Part shown: positions 16,544-24,210 of the stretch, one piece after another | Numbering within the stretch: position 1 is the stretch's first letter | Layout of the letters: every line of letters begins with the position of its first letter | The notes under the pieces: model-generated | The model's database searches: none | What the model saw: the letters and a program-made list of their open reading frames with translations, nothing else | Told to the model about the DNA's origin: nothing | Assembly (NCBI RefSeq): GCF_900107435.1 | Contig: NZ_FNPZ01000003.1 | Location: forward strand, 248,001-312,000 | Direction: 5' to 3' | DNA: 64,000 bases | Source of the DNA: Herbiconiux ginsengi | GTDB lineage: Bacteria; Actinomycetota; Actinomycetes; Actinomycetales; Microbacteriaceae | Made by a program: the position numbers and the translations under genes

Positions 16544-17173
16544 ATGCGCACAGTGTTCGGGGTCATCCGCATCATCGCGGCCGGGATCATCATCGCTGCG
16601 ATCGTCGGTCAGTTGATCTACAGCATCGAAGTCGTCCCCGACATCCCGTTCTTCCTCGTGAACTTCTTCAGCTACTTCACGATCCTCTCGAACGCGCTCG
16701 CCGCGATCGCGCTGTTGATCGGCGCCTACTACTCGTTCACCGTGCGTCGCGATCCCCCCTGGTACAACCTGTCGTTGGCCGCCGTGGTGACCTACATGGC
16801 CACCACGGGAGTGGTCTACAACCTGCTGCTGCGCACCATCACGCTCGAACAGGGGCGCACGCTCGCCTGGTCGAACGAGGTGCTTCATCTCATCGCGCCG
16901 ATCTACATCGTTCTGGTCTGGCTCCTGACACCGGGCAAGTCGCCGTTGAAATGGACGTCGATCTGGGCGATCATCGCGTTCCCGATCGTCTGGGTGGTCT
17001 ACACGATGATCCGCGGCCCTCTCGTCGGCTGGTACCCGTATCCGTTCCTCAACCCCGCACAGCCGGGCGGATACGGCGCGGTCATCGTCTACGTGGTCGC
17101 CATCGCCGGCTTCATCGGGCTGATGGCCTGTGCGGTGATCGGCCTCAGCCGCACCCGCATCCTCCGCAGCTGA
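16544..17173 (+). CDS. Pr6Pr-family six-helix membrane protein
   Basis: A 209-residue protein with six predicted membrane helices spread over the whole length. The pattern of FFSYFTILSNALAAIALLIG in helix 2, MATTGVVYNLLLR in helix 3, NEVLHLIAPIYIVLVWLL, and VVYTMIRGPLVGWYPYPFL matches the Pr6Pr/FAR-17a-like family, whose biochemical function is unknown. It lies 29 nt before the YdeI-like gene on the same strand, but each has its own -10 box. Confidence 0.8.
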   Translation: MRTVFGVIRIIAAGIIIAAIVGQLIYSIEVVPDIPFFLVNFFSYFTILSNALAAIALLIGAYYSFTVRRDPPWYNLSLAAVVTYMATTGVVYNLLLRTITLEQGRTLAWSNEVLHLIAPIYIVLVWLLTPGKSPLKWTSIWAIIAFPIVWVVYTMIRGPLVGWYPYPFLNPAQPGGYGAVIVYVVAIAGFIGLMACAVIGLSRTRILRS

Positions 17174-17189
17174 GGTCGCGCTCCGGCGC

Positions 17190-17195
17190 TACCAT
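17190..17195 (+). promoter_or_regulatory. Predicted -10 box of the DUF1905/YdeI gene
   Basis: TACCAT is 7 nt before the ATG at 17203. Confidence 0.4.
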
Positions 17196-17202
17196 CGGTG
17201 CC

Positions 17203-17694
17203 ATGGTCGATTACCGAGATCCCGGGCCCCTCGAGTTCGATGCCGTGATCCTGCGCAACACGGAGGTCGTGAACTCCACCGCGTGGGTGGCTTTCCCCCA
17301 CAGTGTGCCCGAGCTCTTCGGCGTGAAAGGACGCGTGCCCGTCGTGGCGACCTTCGACGGCGAGCCCTATCGCGGGTCGCTCATGAAGATGGGCGGTGGA
17401 GACACCCACCTGCTCGGGATGCTCCGCGAGATCCGCGAGACGATCGGCAAGCAGCCCGGCGACACGGTGCACGTCACGGTGGCGCTCGACACCGCGCCGC
17501 GCACGATCGAGCTGGCTCCGGATGCGCGGGCGGCTCTCGAGGAGTCGGGTCGGTCGGCCGCATTCGACGCCCTCAGCTACAGCCACCAGCGCGAATACCA
17601 GCAGTGGATCGAGGGCGCGAAGCGACCCGAGACGCGTGCCTCCCGCATCGAGAAGATGACGGAGATGCTCGCGACCGGCGCGCGCCTCAAGTAG
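17203..17694 (+). CDS. DUF1905/YdeI-like (OmpD-associated) protein
   Basis: A 163-residue cytosolic protein. Residues about 10-95 form a DUF1905 beta-barrel-like domain (FDAVILRNTEV, then GVKGRVPVVATFDGEPYRGS and GDTVHVTVALD). The C-terminal 55 residues are a YdeI/OmpD-associated helical tail: LSYSHQREYQQWIEGAKRPE followed by TRASRIEKMTEMLATG. YdeI-like proteins are linked to bacteriocin and peptide tolerance in other bacteria, with no firm biochemical role. A leaderless promoter precedes it. Confidence 0.8.
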   Translation: MVDYRDPGPLEFDAVILRNTEVVNSTAWVAFPHSVPELFGVKGRVPVVATFDGEPYRGSLMKMGGGDTHLLGMLREIRETIGKQPGDTVHVTVALDTAPRTIELAPDARAALEESGRSAAFDALSYSHQREYQQWIEGAKRPETRASRIEKMTEMLATGARLK

Positions 17695-17786
17695 TCGGGC
17701 GTGAGGTAGAAACTACTCAACCGGCAAGGCCGGGTGGGCGGGTTACGGTTGCCGGGTCAGAGATCCGATCCGAGAAAGGCGACCCG

Positions 17787-17819
17787 ATGGGCACGCTTCC
17801 CCCCAAGCCGCGACCGTAG
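17787..17819 (+). CDS. Possible 10-residue peptide MGTLPPKPRP
   Basis: A tiny frame (ATG to TAG, 10 residues) sits in the gap after the YdeI-like gene. It has an AGAAAGG ribosome site 7 nt upstream and is followed 9 nt later by a strong G/C hairpin (17829-17861). The same frame is open upstream, but this ATG has the good ribosome site. The downstream gene is on the other strand, so it is not a leader peptide for it. It may be chance, but the compact site-ORF-terminator layout is suggestive. Confidence 0.35.
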   Translation: MGTLPPKPRP

Positions 17820-17828
17820 CACGTGGCG

Positions 17829-17861
17829 GCGGGCCGGCCTCCGATCACCGGGCCGGCCCGC
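17829..17861. terminator. Rho-independent-like hairpin between convergent genes
   Basis: GCGGGCCGGCC (17829-17839) pairs perfectly with GGCCGGCCCGC (17851-17861) over an 11-nt loop. There is no long T run. It separates the + strand YdeI/small-peptide transcript from the convergent SpeE-like gene. Confidence 0.7.
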
Positions 17862-17878
17862 TTCCGGGTCGAGTCAGG

Positions 17879-18760
17879 TCAGGCCGGGAAGCGCGGGTCG
17901 TACGGGTCGGGGGAATCGACGGCTGTGGCATCCGTCGCCGGAGGCGCGTCGCCGATCCAGAGGTCGAGTCGGGCACCGCTCAGCACGGTGGGGCGGGGGC
18001 CGGCCGGGTCGTCTTCGTCGTTGTCGTTGTCGTCGAGGAGCTCCGGATGCTCCGCGACGGCGATCGGGGTGTCGCTTGCGAACACGACCACGTTGTCGAC
18101 CGGCGGATGCCCGAACGGCTCGGTGTCGAGCACGACCGCGACGTGCTCGAAGAGTGTCGCGAGGGTCGCAGCCTGCCCCCGGGCGTAGTCGAAGGTGCCG
18201 CCGTCGAGCAGGTTCACGGCCATCACGCCGCCGGGCGACATCCGGGCCGACACGAGCGTGTAGAACTCGGCACTGGAGACGTGCGCGGAGACGCGCGCCG
18301 CATCCCAGAGGTCGACGATCGTGAACGGGACGTCACGCCAGCCGGTCTCGGGCGTCGTCGTGGCGGCGAGTTCGCGCGCGTCGCCCCAGAGCATCGTCAC
18401 GTCGGCGCCGGGCGGCAGGGGCAGTGCCTCGAGCACGGCCTCGCCCAGGGTTCGCTCGTACTCCACCACGATCTGGGGCGAGCCTGGCCGCGTGGCCGCG
18501 ACGTAGCGCGGCAGCGTGAGCGCGCCGGCGCCGAGATGCACGACGAGGAGCGGTGTGCCCGTGGGAGCGGCAGCGTCGAGCATCCGCGCGATATGCCGCA
18601 CGTAGGGGTAGTCGAGCAGCTCGGGGTAGGCCAGCGAGACGCGCGATTGCGGGATGCCCCCGACGATCAGCTCGTAGCTCTGGCTCTTGCGGTAATAGAG
18701 CACCAGTTCGGCCCGGTGGTGCGCCAGGTCGAGCGTGAAGGCGCGGCGGTCGGCGTGCAT
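17879..18760 (-). CDS. Spermidine-synthase-like (SpeE-fold) methyltransferase-type protein
   Basis: A protein of about 293 residues with a Rossmann core: LLVVHLGAGALTLPRYVAA (motif I with a GAGALT loop), IVVEYERTLGEAVLEALPL and MLWGDARELAATT. The fold is that of polyamine synthases. The aspartate of the usual active-site D(A/S)xD motif is present only as IVDLWDAARVS, so aminopropyl transfer is doubtful. It belongs to the actinobacterial fused-methyltransferase/SpeE-like group of unknown substrate. The C-terminus has an acidic run (DDNDNDEDDPAG). The ATG at 18760 is preferred over 18766 because it lies 6 nt from a TAGACT box. Confidence 0.75.
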   Translation of the reverse strand: MHADRRAFTLDLAHHRAELVLYYRKSQSYELIVGGIPQSRVSLAYPELLDYPYVRHIARMLDAAAPTGTPLLVVHLGAGALTLPRYVAATRPGSPQIVVEYERTLGEAVLEALPLPPGADVTMLWGDARELAATTTPETGWRDVPFTIVDLWDAARVSAHVSSAEFYTLVSARMSPGGVMAVNLLDGGTFDYARGQAATLATLFEHVAVVLDTEPFGHPPVDNVVVFASDTPIAVAEHPELLDDNDNDEDDPAGPRPTVLSGARLDLWIGDAPPATDATAVDSPDPYDPRFPA

Positions 18761-18766
18761 CCGCAT

Positions 18767-18772
18767 AGTCTA
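18767..18772 (-). promoter_or_regulatory. Predicted -10 box of the SpeE-like gene
   Basis: TAGACT on the minus strand is directly followed by ATGCGGATG. The second ATG (18760) has the standard 6-nt spacing. Confidence 0.45.
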
Positions 18773-18852
18773 GGCGCGGGCCGGCGGGCCGAGCAGCCGG
18801 GTCTCGGGCAGGGGGCTGACCGCACCCGCAGGCCGCTCCCGAGCGGAGCGGG

Positions 18853-18858
18853 TAACCT
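18853..18858 (+). promoter_or_regulatory. Predicted -10 box of the ABC-F gene
   Basis: TAACCT is 6 nt before the GTG at 18865. Confidence 0.5.
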
Positions 18859-18864
18859 CGACGG

Positions 18865-20667
18865 GTGGCTCATCTCCTGGGCGCTGAGGCGCTCCATCTC
18901 GAATACCCGACCCGAGTCATCTTCGACTCCGTCACGCTGGGCCTGAACGAAGGTGACCGCGTCGGCATCGTCGGGCGCAACGGCGACGGCAAGTCGACCC
19001 TGCTGAAACTCCTCGCCGGGCGCATCGAACCCGACGGAGGCCGCGTCACCCGGCGCCGAGGCGTCACGCTCGGCATGCTCGACCAGGCCGACACCGTCGA
19101 CTCGGCGCTCACCGTCGCTCAGGCCGTGGTGGGCGACATCGACGAGCACGTCTGGGCGGGTGACGCGAAGATCCGCGACGTCATCGGTGGACTCCTCTCC
19201 GACTTCGACTGGCACGCCGTCGTCGGCACCCTTTCCGGGGGACAGCGCCGCCGTGTCGCGCTCGCTGCCCTGCTGGTGGGCGACTGGGACGTCATCTTCC
19301 TCGATGAACCCACCAACCACCTCGACGTCGAAGGAATCGCCTGGCTCGCCGAGCACCTCAAGCGGCGCTGGTCGGCCGGCAGCGGCGGCCTCGCGGTCGT
19401 GACCCACGACCGGTGGTTCCTCGACGAGGTCTCGACCGCCACGTGGGAGGTGCACGACCGCATCGTCGAGCCCTTCGAGGGCGGTTACGCGGCTTACATC
19501 CTGCAGCGTGTCGAGCGCGACCGGATGTCGGCCGCCACCGAGTCCAAGCGCCAGAACCTCATGCGCAAGGAGCTCGCCTGGCTCCGCCGCGGGGCCCCGG
19601 CACGCTCGACGAAGCCGAAGTTCCGGATGGACGCGGCCGCCGAGCTCATCGCCGACGAGCCGCCGCCCCGCGACACCGTCTCGCTCACGCAGATGGCCAC
19701 GGCCCGCCTCGGAAAAGACGTCGTCGACCTGCTCGACGTCTCGGTCTCCTTCGACGACAAGCTCGTGCTGAAGGATGTCGAGTGGCGCATCGCTCCCGGC
19801 GAGCGCACCGGCATCCTGGGCGTGAACGGGGCCGGCAAGAGCACGCTCCTCGGTCTCGTCACCGGCACGGTGCAGCCCACGACCGGGCGCGTGAAGCACG
19901 GAAAGACCGTGAAGATCGCGAGCCTCACCCAGCAGCTCTCCGAACTCGAAGACGTCTGGAACGACCGGGTCAGCGAGGTGATCGGGCGCCAGCGCACCTC
20001 CTACATCGCGGGTGGCAAGGAGCTCACGCCCGGCCAGCTGCTCGAGCGTCTCGGCTTCACCAGCGCACAGCTCTCCACCCCCGTGAAAGACCTGTCCGGC
20101 GGTCAGAAGCGCCGCTTGCAGCTGCTGCTCATCCTCCTCGACGAGCCGAACGTGCTCATCCTCGACGAGCCCACCAACGACCTCGACACCGACATGCTCG
20201 CGGCCCTCGAAGACCTGCTCGACTCCTTCCCGGGCACGCTGCTCGTGGTGTCGCACGACCGGTATCTGATCGAGCGCGTCACCGACCAGCAGTACGCGGT
20301 GCTCGACCACAAGTTCCGCCACCTGCCGGGGGGCCTCGAACAGTATCTGGCGCTCCGCAAGTCGGGGGCAGCATCCGCTGCTACCGCCGCGTCGGATCAG
20401 AAGGCGACGGATGCCCGTGACGCCGAGGCCGCGAAGCCCGCCTTGAACGGCGCCGAGCTCCGCAACGCGCAGAAGGAGCTGGCGTCGCTCGAGCGGAAGA
20501 TCGCGAAGTACACCGAGCAGATCGATGCGCTGCACGTGCGCATCGCCGAGCACGACCAGTCCGACTACCAGGGCCTCGGGGTGCTCACGGCCGAGGTCGC
20601 GCCGCTCGAGCGCCAGATCGCGGAGTTCGAGACCCGCTGGCTGGAGCTCTCCGAACTCCTCGGCTGA
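18865..20667 (+). CDS. ABC-F family ATPase (Uup-like)
   Basis: A 600-residue soluble protein with two ABC ATPase domains and no membrane segment. Domain 1 has Walker A GRNGDGKST, signature LSGGQRRRVAL and Walker B VIFLDEPTNHLD. Domain 2 has GVNGAGKST, LSGGQKRRLQL and VLILDEPTNDLD. A C-terminal coiled coil (about residues 525-600, ELRNAQKELASLERKI) resembles the DNA/ribosome-binding tail of Uup. ABC-F proteins act at the ribosomal E site to relieve stalls or protect from antibiotics. Its place after the ispE region is conserved in actinobacteria, which favours a housekeeping rather than resistance role. Confidence 0.92.
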   Translation: MAHLLGAEALHLEYPTRVIFDSVTLGLNEGDRVGIVGRNGDGKSTLLKLLAGRIEPDGGRVTRRRGVTLGMLDQADTVDSALTVAQAVVGDIDEHVWAGDAKIRDVIGGLLSDFDWHAVVGTLSGGQRRRVALAALLVGDWDVIFLDEPTNHLDVEGIAWLAEHLKRRWSAGSGGLAVVTHDRWFLDEVSTATWEVHDRIVEPFEGGYAAYILQRVERDRMSAATESKRQNLMRKELAWLRRGAPARSTKPKFRMDAAAELIADEPPPRDTVSLTQMATARLGKDVVDLLDVSVSFDDKLVLKDVEWRIAPGERTGILGVNGAGKSTLLGLVTGTVQPTTGRVKHGKTVKIASLTQQLSELEDVWNDRVSEVIGRQRTSYIAGGKELTPGQLLERLGFTSAQLSTPVKDLSGGQKRRLQLLLILLDEPNVLILDEPTNDLDTDMLAALEDLLDSFPGTLLVVSHDRYLIERVTDQQYAVLDHKFRHLPGGLEQYLALRKSGAASAATAASDQKATDARDAEAAKPALNGAELRNAQKELASLERKIAKYTEQIDALHVRIAEHDQSDYQGLGVLTAEVAPLERQIAEFETRWLELSELLG

Positions 20668-20697
20668 GGTCGGTGGAGCCCCGCAGGCGCTCGCTGC

Positions 20698-21198
20698 TCA
20701 GGCCATGTCGAGGGAGAGGCGGCGGAGGAGGCCGGCCAACCGGTCCTGATCGGCTTTCGACAGGCCCGCGAGGAGTTCCGTCTCGGCCGCCACGAGGTGC
20801 GAGATCGCGGCATCCACCCGGTCGCGTCCTTCGGCGGTCATCGACACCAGCACGCCGCGCCCGTCGTTCGGATGCGTGCGCCGCTCCACGAGACCGCGCC
20901 GCACCATCCCGTCGATCCGGTTGGTCATCGTGCCGCTGGAGACGTAGGTCTGCTCCAGCAGCGCCTTCGGGCTGAGCTCGTGCGGATACCCGGCACGACG
21001 CAACGCGGCGAGCACGTCGAACTCCCAGGGCTCGAGATCCGCGGTGGCGAAGGAGGCTCGGCGGGTCTTCTCCAACTGCTTGGCCAGCCGGGTCACGCGC
21101 GACAGGATCTTCAGCGGTGAGAAGTCGAGACCGGGGTGCTCGCGCATCCAGGCTTCGACGATCTCGTCGACCGTGTCGCGGCTTTCCCTGGAGTTCAT
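20698..21198 (-). CDS. MarR-family transcriptional regulator
   Basis: A 166-residue winged-helix regulator. The core is WEFDVLAALRRAGYP, then LLEQTYVSSGTMTNRID as the recognition helix, and LVERRTHPNDGRGVLVSMT as the wing. An extra N-terminal helix (about 45 residues) precedes the core. The ATG at 21198 has a GGGGGG-type purine site directly upstream. Effector and targets are unknown; the nearest divergent unit is tRNA-Gln and glmU. It converges on the ABC-F gene, 30 nt away. Confidence 0.88.
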   Translation of the reverse strand: MNSRESRDTVDEIVEAWMREHPGLDFSPLKILSRVTRLAKQLEKTRRASFATADLEPWEFDVLAALRRAGYPHELSPKALLEQTYVSSGTMTNRIDGMVRRGLVERRTHPNDGRGVLVSMTAEGRDRVDAAISHLVAAETELLAGLSKADQDRLAGLLRRLSLDMA

Positions 21199-21276
21199 CC
21201 CCCCATTATCCTCGCGGCCGTCGCTTCGTGGCGGCGCGCGTCTGGCAGACTTGTTCTCTGCCGGTGCGTCCGGCGG

Positions 21277-21348
21277 TCCGCCTTGGTGTAATGGCAGCAC
21301 GACAGCCTTTGGAGCTGTTAGGTCCAGGTTCGAGTCCTGGAGGCGGAG
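21277..21348 (+). tRNA. tRNA-Gln (anticodon TTG)
   Basis: A 72-nt cloverleaf. The acceptor arms are TCCGCCT and AGGCGGA with discriminator G. The D arm is GTGT/GCAC. The anticodon stem is ACAGC/GCTGT with loop CTTTGGA, giving anticodon TTG for glutamine (CAA). The T arm is CCAGG-TTCGAGT-CCTGG. CCA is not encoded. It lies between the MarR gene and glmU. Confidence 0.97.
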
Positions 21349-21361
21349 CGGTTTGGGTTGC

Positions 21362-21451
21362 GCCGTGTGGTCTCGGTCGGTTTTCCTTTCTGCCTTCGGT
21401 TGGGCTTCGCCCAAAGGCGGCCGAAAGAAAAACCGACCGAGACCACACGGC
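21362..21451. repeat. ~90-nt near-perfect inverted repeat downstream of tRNA-Gln
   Basis: GCCGTGTGGTCTCGGTCGGT (from 21362) and its complement ACCGACCGAGACCACACGGC (ending 21451) are exact. The match continues inward to about 29 bp per arm with one mismatch (TTTTCCTTTC against GAAAGAAAAA). An inner hairpin TTGGGC-TTC-GCCCAA sits at the centre. It begins 13 nt after the tRNA and ends about 30 nt before glmU. It could terminate tRNA transcription, be processed with it, or be the remnant of a small inverted-repeat element. Confidence 0.85.
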
Positions 21452-21482
21452 TCGCCCACCTTGAAGAGTGAAAGAGGCACGC

Positions 21483-22928
21483 ATGACTGACGAAAGACTC
21501 GCCATCGTGGTCTTGGCAGCGGGCCAGGGAACGCGGATGAAGTCCCGCACCCCCAAGCTGCTGCACGAGATCGCGGGCGTTCCGCTGATCGGGCACGTGC
21601 TCGCGACCGCGGGGCAACTGGATGCCGCCTACACCGTCACCGTGGTGCGGCACGAACGTGATGCCGTGCAAGAGGTCGTGCACGACCACTTCCCCAGCTC
21701 GCTGATCGTGGACCAGGACGAGGTGCCCGGCACGGGCCGTGCGGTCGAGCAGGCCGTCGCCGCCCTCCCCGCCGACTTCGAGGGCGACGTGCTCGTCGTG
21801 AGCGGCGACGTTCCGCTGCTCGACGCCGCGACACTCGGGCAGCTGATCGAGGCGCATCGCGCGAGCCACGCCACCGCCACACTGCTGTCGGCCGTGCTCG
21901 ACGAACCCGCAGGTTATGGTCGCATCGTGCGCACCGACGACGGCATGCTCGACCGCATCGTGGAGCACAAAGACGCCACCGACTCCGAGCTCGCCATCAG
22001 CGAGATCAACGCCGGTGTCTACGTCTTCGGGCTGGCCGAACTCCGCGACCAGCTCGCGCAGGTCACCACGGCCAACGCGCAGGGCGAGAAGTACCTCACC
22101 GACGTCATCGGTCTTCTCCGTCGGGCCGGTTCGGATGTCGCGGCGGTGCCGGTGAGCGAACCCTGGCTGGTCGCCGGCATCAACGACCGCGCCCAACTCA
22201 GCGACGCCGCCGCGAAGCTCAACGCGCTGATCGTGCGCGGCTGGCAGCTGAACGGCGTCACCGTGGTCGACCCGGCGACGACATGGATCGACCTCAAGGC
22301 GAGCCTGGCCGAAGACGTCACGATCCTCCCCGGCACCCAGATCAAGGGCGCGACGAGCATCGCCCGGGGTGCGATCGTGGGCCCCGACACCACCCTCGTC
22401 GACTGCGAGGTCGGCGAGAACGCGGTGGTGAAGCGCACCGACGCGACCCTCAGCGTGATCGGCGCCGGCGCATCCGTCGGTCCGTTCGCGTATCTCCGGC
22501 CCAACACGGTGCTCGACGCCGACGGCAAGATCGGCACCTTCGTCGAGACCAAGAACTCGCACATCGGCGCCGGCAGCAAGGTGCCGCACCTGTCCTACAT
22601 CGGTGACACGGAGATCGGCGTCGGCTCCAATGTGGGCGCCGGCACCATCACCGCGAACTACGACGGCGTCAACAAGAACCGCACCCAGGTGGGCTCGCAT
22701 GTGCGCACCGGGTCGCACAACGTGTTCGTCGCCCCGGTTAGAATCGGAGATGGCGCCTACACGGGTGCAGGGACGGTCGTCCGTAAAGACGTCCCGTCCG
22801 GTGCGCTCGCGATCACCGTGGCTCCTCAGAGGAACATGGCCGGCTGGGTCGAACAGAACCGGCCCGGAACGGATGCGGCGACGGCGGCGCAGGCGGCCGG
22901 GTCGCAGTCCGATTCCGCGGCCGAATAG
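21483..22928 (+). CDS. glmU: Bifunctional UDP-N-acetylglucosamine pyrophosphorylase / glucosamine-1-phosphate N-acetyltransferase
   Basis: A 481-residue cytosolic enzyme making UDP-GlcNAc for peptidoglycan in two steps. The N-terminal uridyltransferase has LAAGQGTRMKSRTPKLLHEI. The C-terminal left-handed beta-helix (about residues 255-455) carries hexapeptide repeats and the acetyltransferase active-site segment YLRPNTVLDADGKIGTFVE, then NVGAGTITANYDGVNK. The last 30 residues are a disordered Ala/Gln-rich tail. The ATG is preceded by GAAAGAGG. prs follows after 20 nt, an order conserved in actinobacteria. Confidence 0.97.
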   Translation: MTDERLAIVVLAAGQGTRMKSRTPKLLHEIAGVPLIGHVLATAGQLDAAYTVTVVRHERDAVQEVVHDHFPSSLIVDQDEVPGTGRAVEQAVAALPADFEGDVLVVSGDVPLLDAATLGQLIEAHRASHATATLLSAVLDEPAGYGRIVRTDDGMLDRIVEHKDATDSELAISEINAGVYVFGLAELRDQLAQVTTANAQGEKYLTDVIGLLRRAGSDVAAVPVSEPWLVAGINDRAQLSDAAAKLNALIVRGWQLNGVTVVDPATTWIDLKASLAEDVTILPGTQIKGATSIARGAIVGPDTTLVDCEVGENAVVKRTDATLSVIGAGASVGPFAYLRPNTVLDADGKIGTFVETKNSHIGAGSKVPHLSYIGDTEIGVGSNVGAGTITANYDGVNKNRTQVGSHVRTGSHNVFVAPVRIGDGAYTGAGTVVRKDVPSGALAITVAPQRNMAGWVEQNRPGTDAATAAQAAGSQSDSAAE

Positions 22929-22948
22929 CCCAACAAGAGCGGAGAACA

Positions 22949-23926
22949 GTGTCCGGAATCAAGGCCAGCGGAGAGAAGAGCCTCGTCGTCGTCTCGGGGC
23001 GAGCGCATCCGAAGCTGGCGCAGGACATCGCTGCCGCCCTCGGCACCGACCTCGTCGACACCGAAGCGCGCACCTTCGCCAACGGTGAGCTCTACATCCG
23101 CTACGGCGAGAGCGTGCGCGGCTGTGACGCGTTCGTCATCCAGTCGCACACGGCTCCGATCAACGAGTGGCTGATGGAGCAGCTGATCATGGTCGACGCG
23201 CTGAAGCGGGCTTCGGCCAAGCGCATCACCGTGGTGGCCCCGTTCTACCCCTACGCCCGCCAAGACAAGAAGGGCCGCGGCCGCGAACCGATCTCGGCCC
23301 GGCTCGTCGCCGACCTCTTCCTCGCCGCCGGCGCGAACCGCATCATGTCGGTCGACCTGCACGCGGCCCAGATCCAGGGCTTCTTCGACGGCCCGGTCGA
23401 TCACCTCTTCGCCATGCCGGTGCTGCTCGAGCACATGCGCAAGTCGCTCGACCCGTCGACTCTCACGGTCGTCTCGCCCGACATGGGCCGGGTGCGGGTA
23501 GCGGATGTCTGGAGCGACAAGCTCGGCGCCCCGCTCGCCATCATCCACAAGCGCCGCGATCCACGGGTGCCGAACCAGGTGAGCGTGCACGAGATCGTCG
23601 GCGACGTGTCGGGCCGGGTGTGCCTGCTGGTCGACGATCTGATCGACACCGGCCGCACCATCGTGGCCGCCGCCGAGGCGCTCAAGGCCAACGGCGCGAT
23701 CGGCGTCGTGGTGGCGGCGACGCACGCCGTTTTCTCCGACCCGGCCACCGAGATCCTGCAGTCGTCGTTCATCGACCAGGTGGTCGTGACCGACACGCTG
23801 CCGCTGCCGCCCGAGAAGCACTGGGACAGGCTGACCGTGCTGCCGATCGCCCCGCTGATCGCGCGCGCCATCAACGAGGTCTTCTCCGACGGATCGGTCA
23901 CCACGATGTTCGACGGTGACGCATGA
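22949..23926 (+). CDS. prs: Ribose-phosphate pyrophosphokinase
   Basis: A 325-residue class I PRPP synthase that converts ribose-5-phosphate and ATP into PRPP for nucleotide, histidine and tryptophan synthesis. The N-terminal half has FANGELYIRYGESVRG and YARQDKKGRGREPISARL; SVDLHAAQIQGFFD follows. The PRPP loop is LLVDDLIDTGRTIVAA. The GTG start has a GAGCGGAG site. The stop overlaps the mycoredoxin start by 4 nt, so glmU, prs, mycoredoxin and ftsY form one transcription unit. Confidence 0.97.
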   Translation: MSGIKASGEKSLVVVSGRAHPKLAQDIAAALGTDLVDTEARTFANGELYIRYGESVRGCDAFVIQSHTAPINEWLMEQLIMVDALKRASAKRITVVAPFYPYARQDKKGRGREPISARLVADLFLAAGANRIMSVDLHAAQIQGFFDGPVDHLFAMPVLLEHMRKSLDPSTLTVVSPDMGRVRVADVWSDKLGAPLAIIHKRRDPRVPNQVSVHEIVGDVSGRVCLLVDDLIDTGRTIVAAAEALKANGAIGVVVAATHAVFSDPATEILQSSFIDQVVVTDTLPLPPEKHWDRLTVLPIAPLIARAINEVFSDGSVTTMFDGDA

Positions 23927-24210
23927 GCGGCGCACCGGCCGCGACGCCGACCCTCGAGTCCTTCACCCCGGCCGATGGCAGGGTCACGATGTTCTCCACC
24001 AGCTGGTGCGGCTACTGCGCTCGCCTGAAGAAGCAGCTCGACGCATCCGGAATCGGCTACACCGAGGTGAACATCGAGGAGGTCGACGGCACCGCCGAGC
24101 TCGTGGCCTCGGTCAACGGCGGCAACCAGACGGTGCCGACGGTGGTGTTCCCCGACGGCTCCACGGCCACCAACCCCTCGGCTCGCGACGTGGCGGCCCG
24201 CCTTGGCTGA
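23923..24210 (+). CDS. Mycoredoxin / glutaredoxin-like protein
   Basis: A 95-residue thioredoxin-fold protein. The active site CGYC is in MFSTSWCGYCARLKK and the cis-Pro region is NQTVPTVVFPDG. In actinobacteria such proteins use mycothiol as the electron source to reduce protein disulfides. It is sandwiched between prs and ftsY with overlaps on both sides (4 and 8 nt), so it is expressed with them. The CGYC variant differs from the common CPYC or CGYC forms only at position 2 and is compatible with activity. Confidence 0.88.
   Translation: MSGAPAATPTLESFTPADGRVTMFSTSWCGYCARLKKQLDASGIGYTEVNIEEVDGTAELVASVNGGNQTVPTVVFPDGSTATNPSARDVAARLG

Noticed and set aside
21277-21451. tRNA-Gln as an integration (att) site
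   Set aside because: No integrase gene and no duplicated tRNA 3' end were seen; the following DNA is the core glmU-prs unit.
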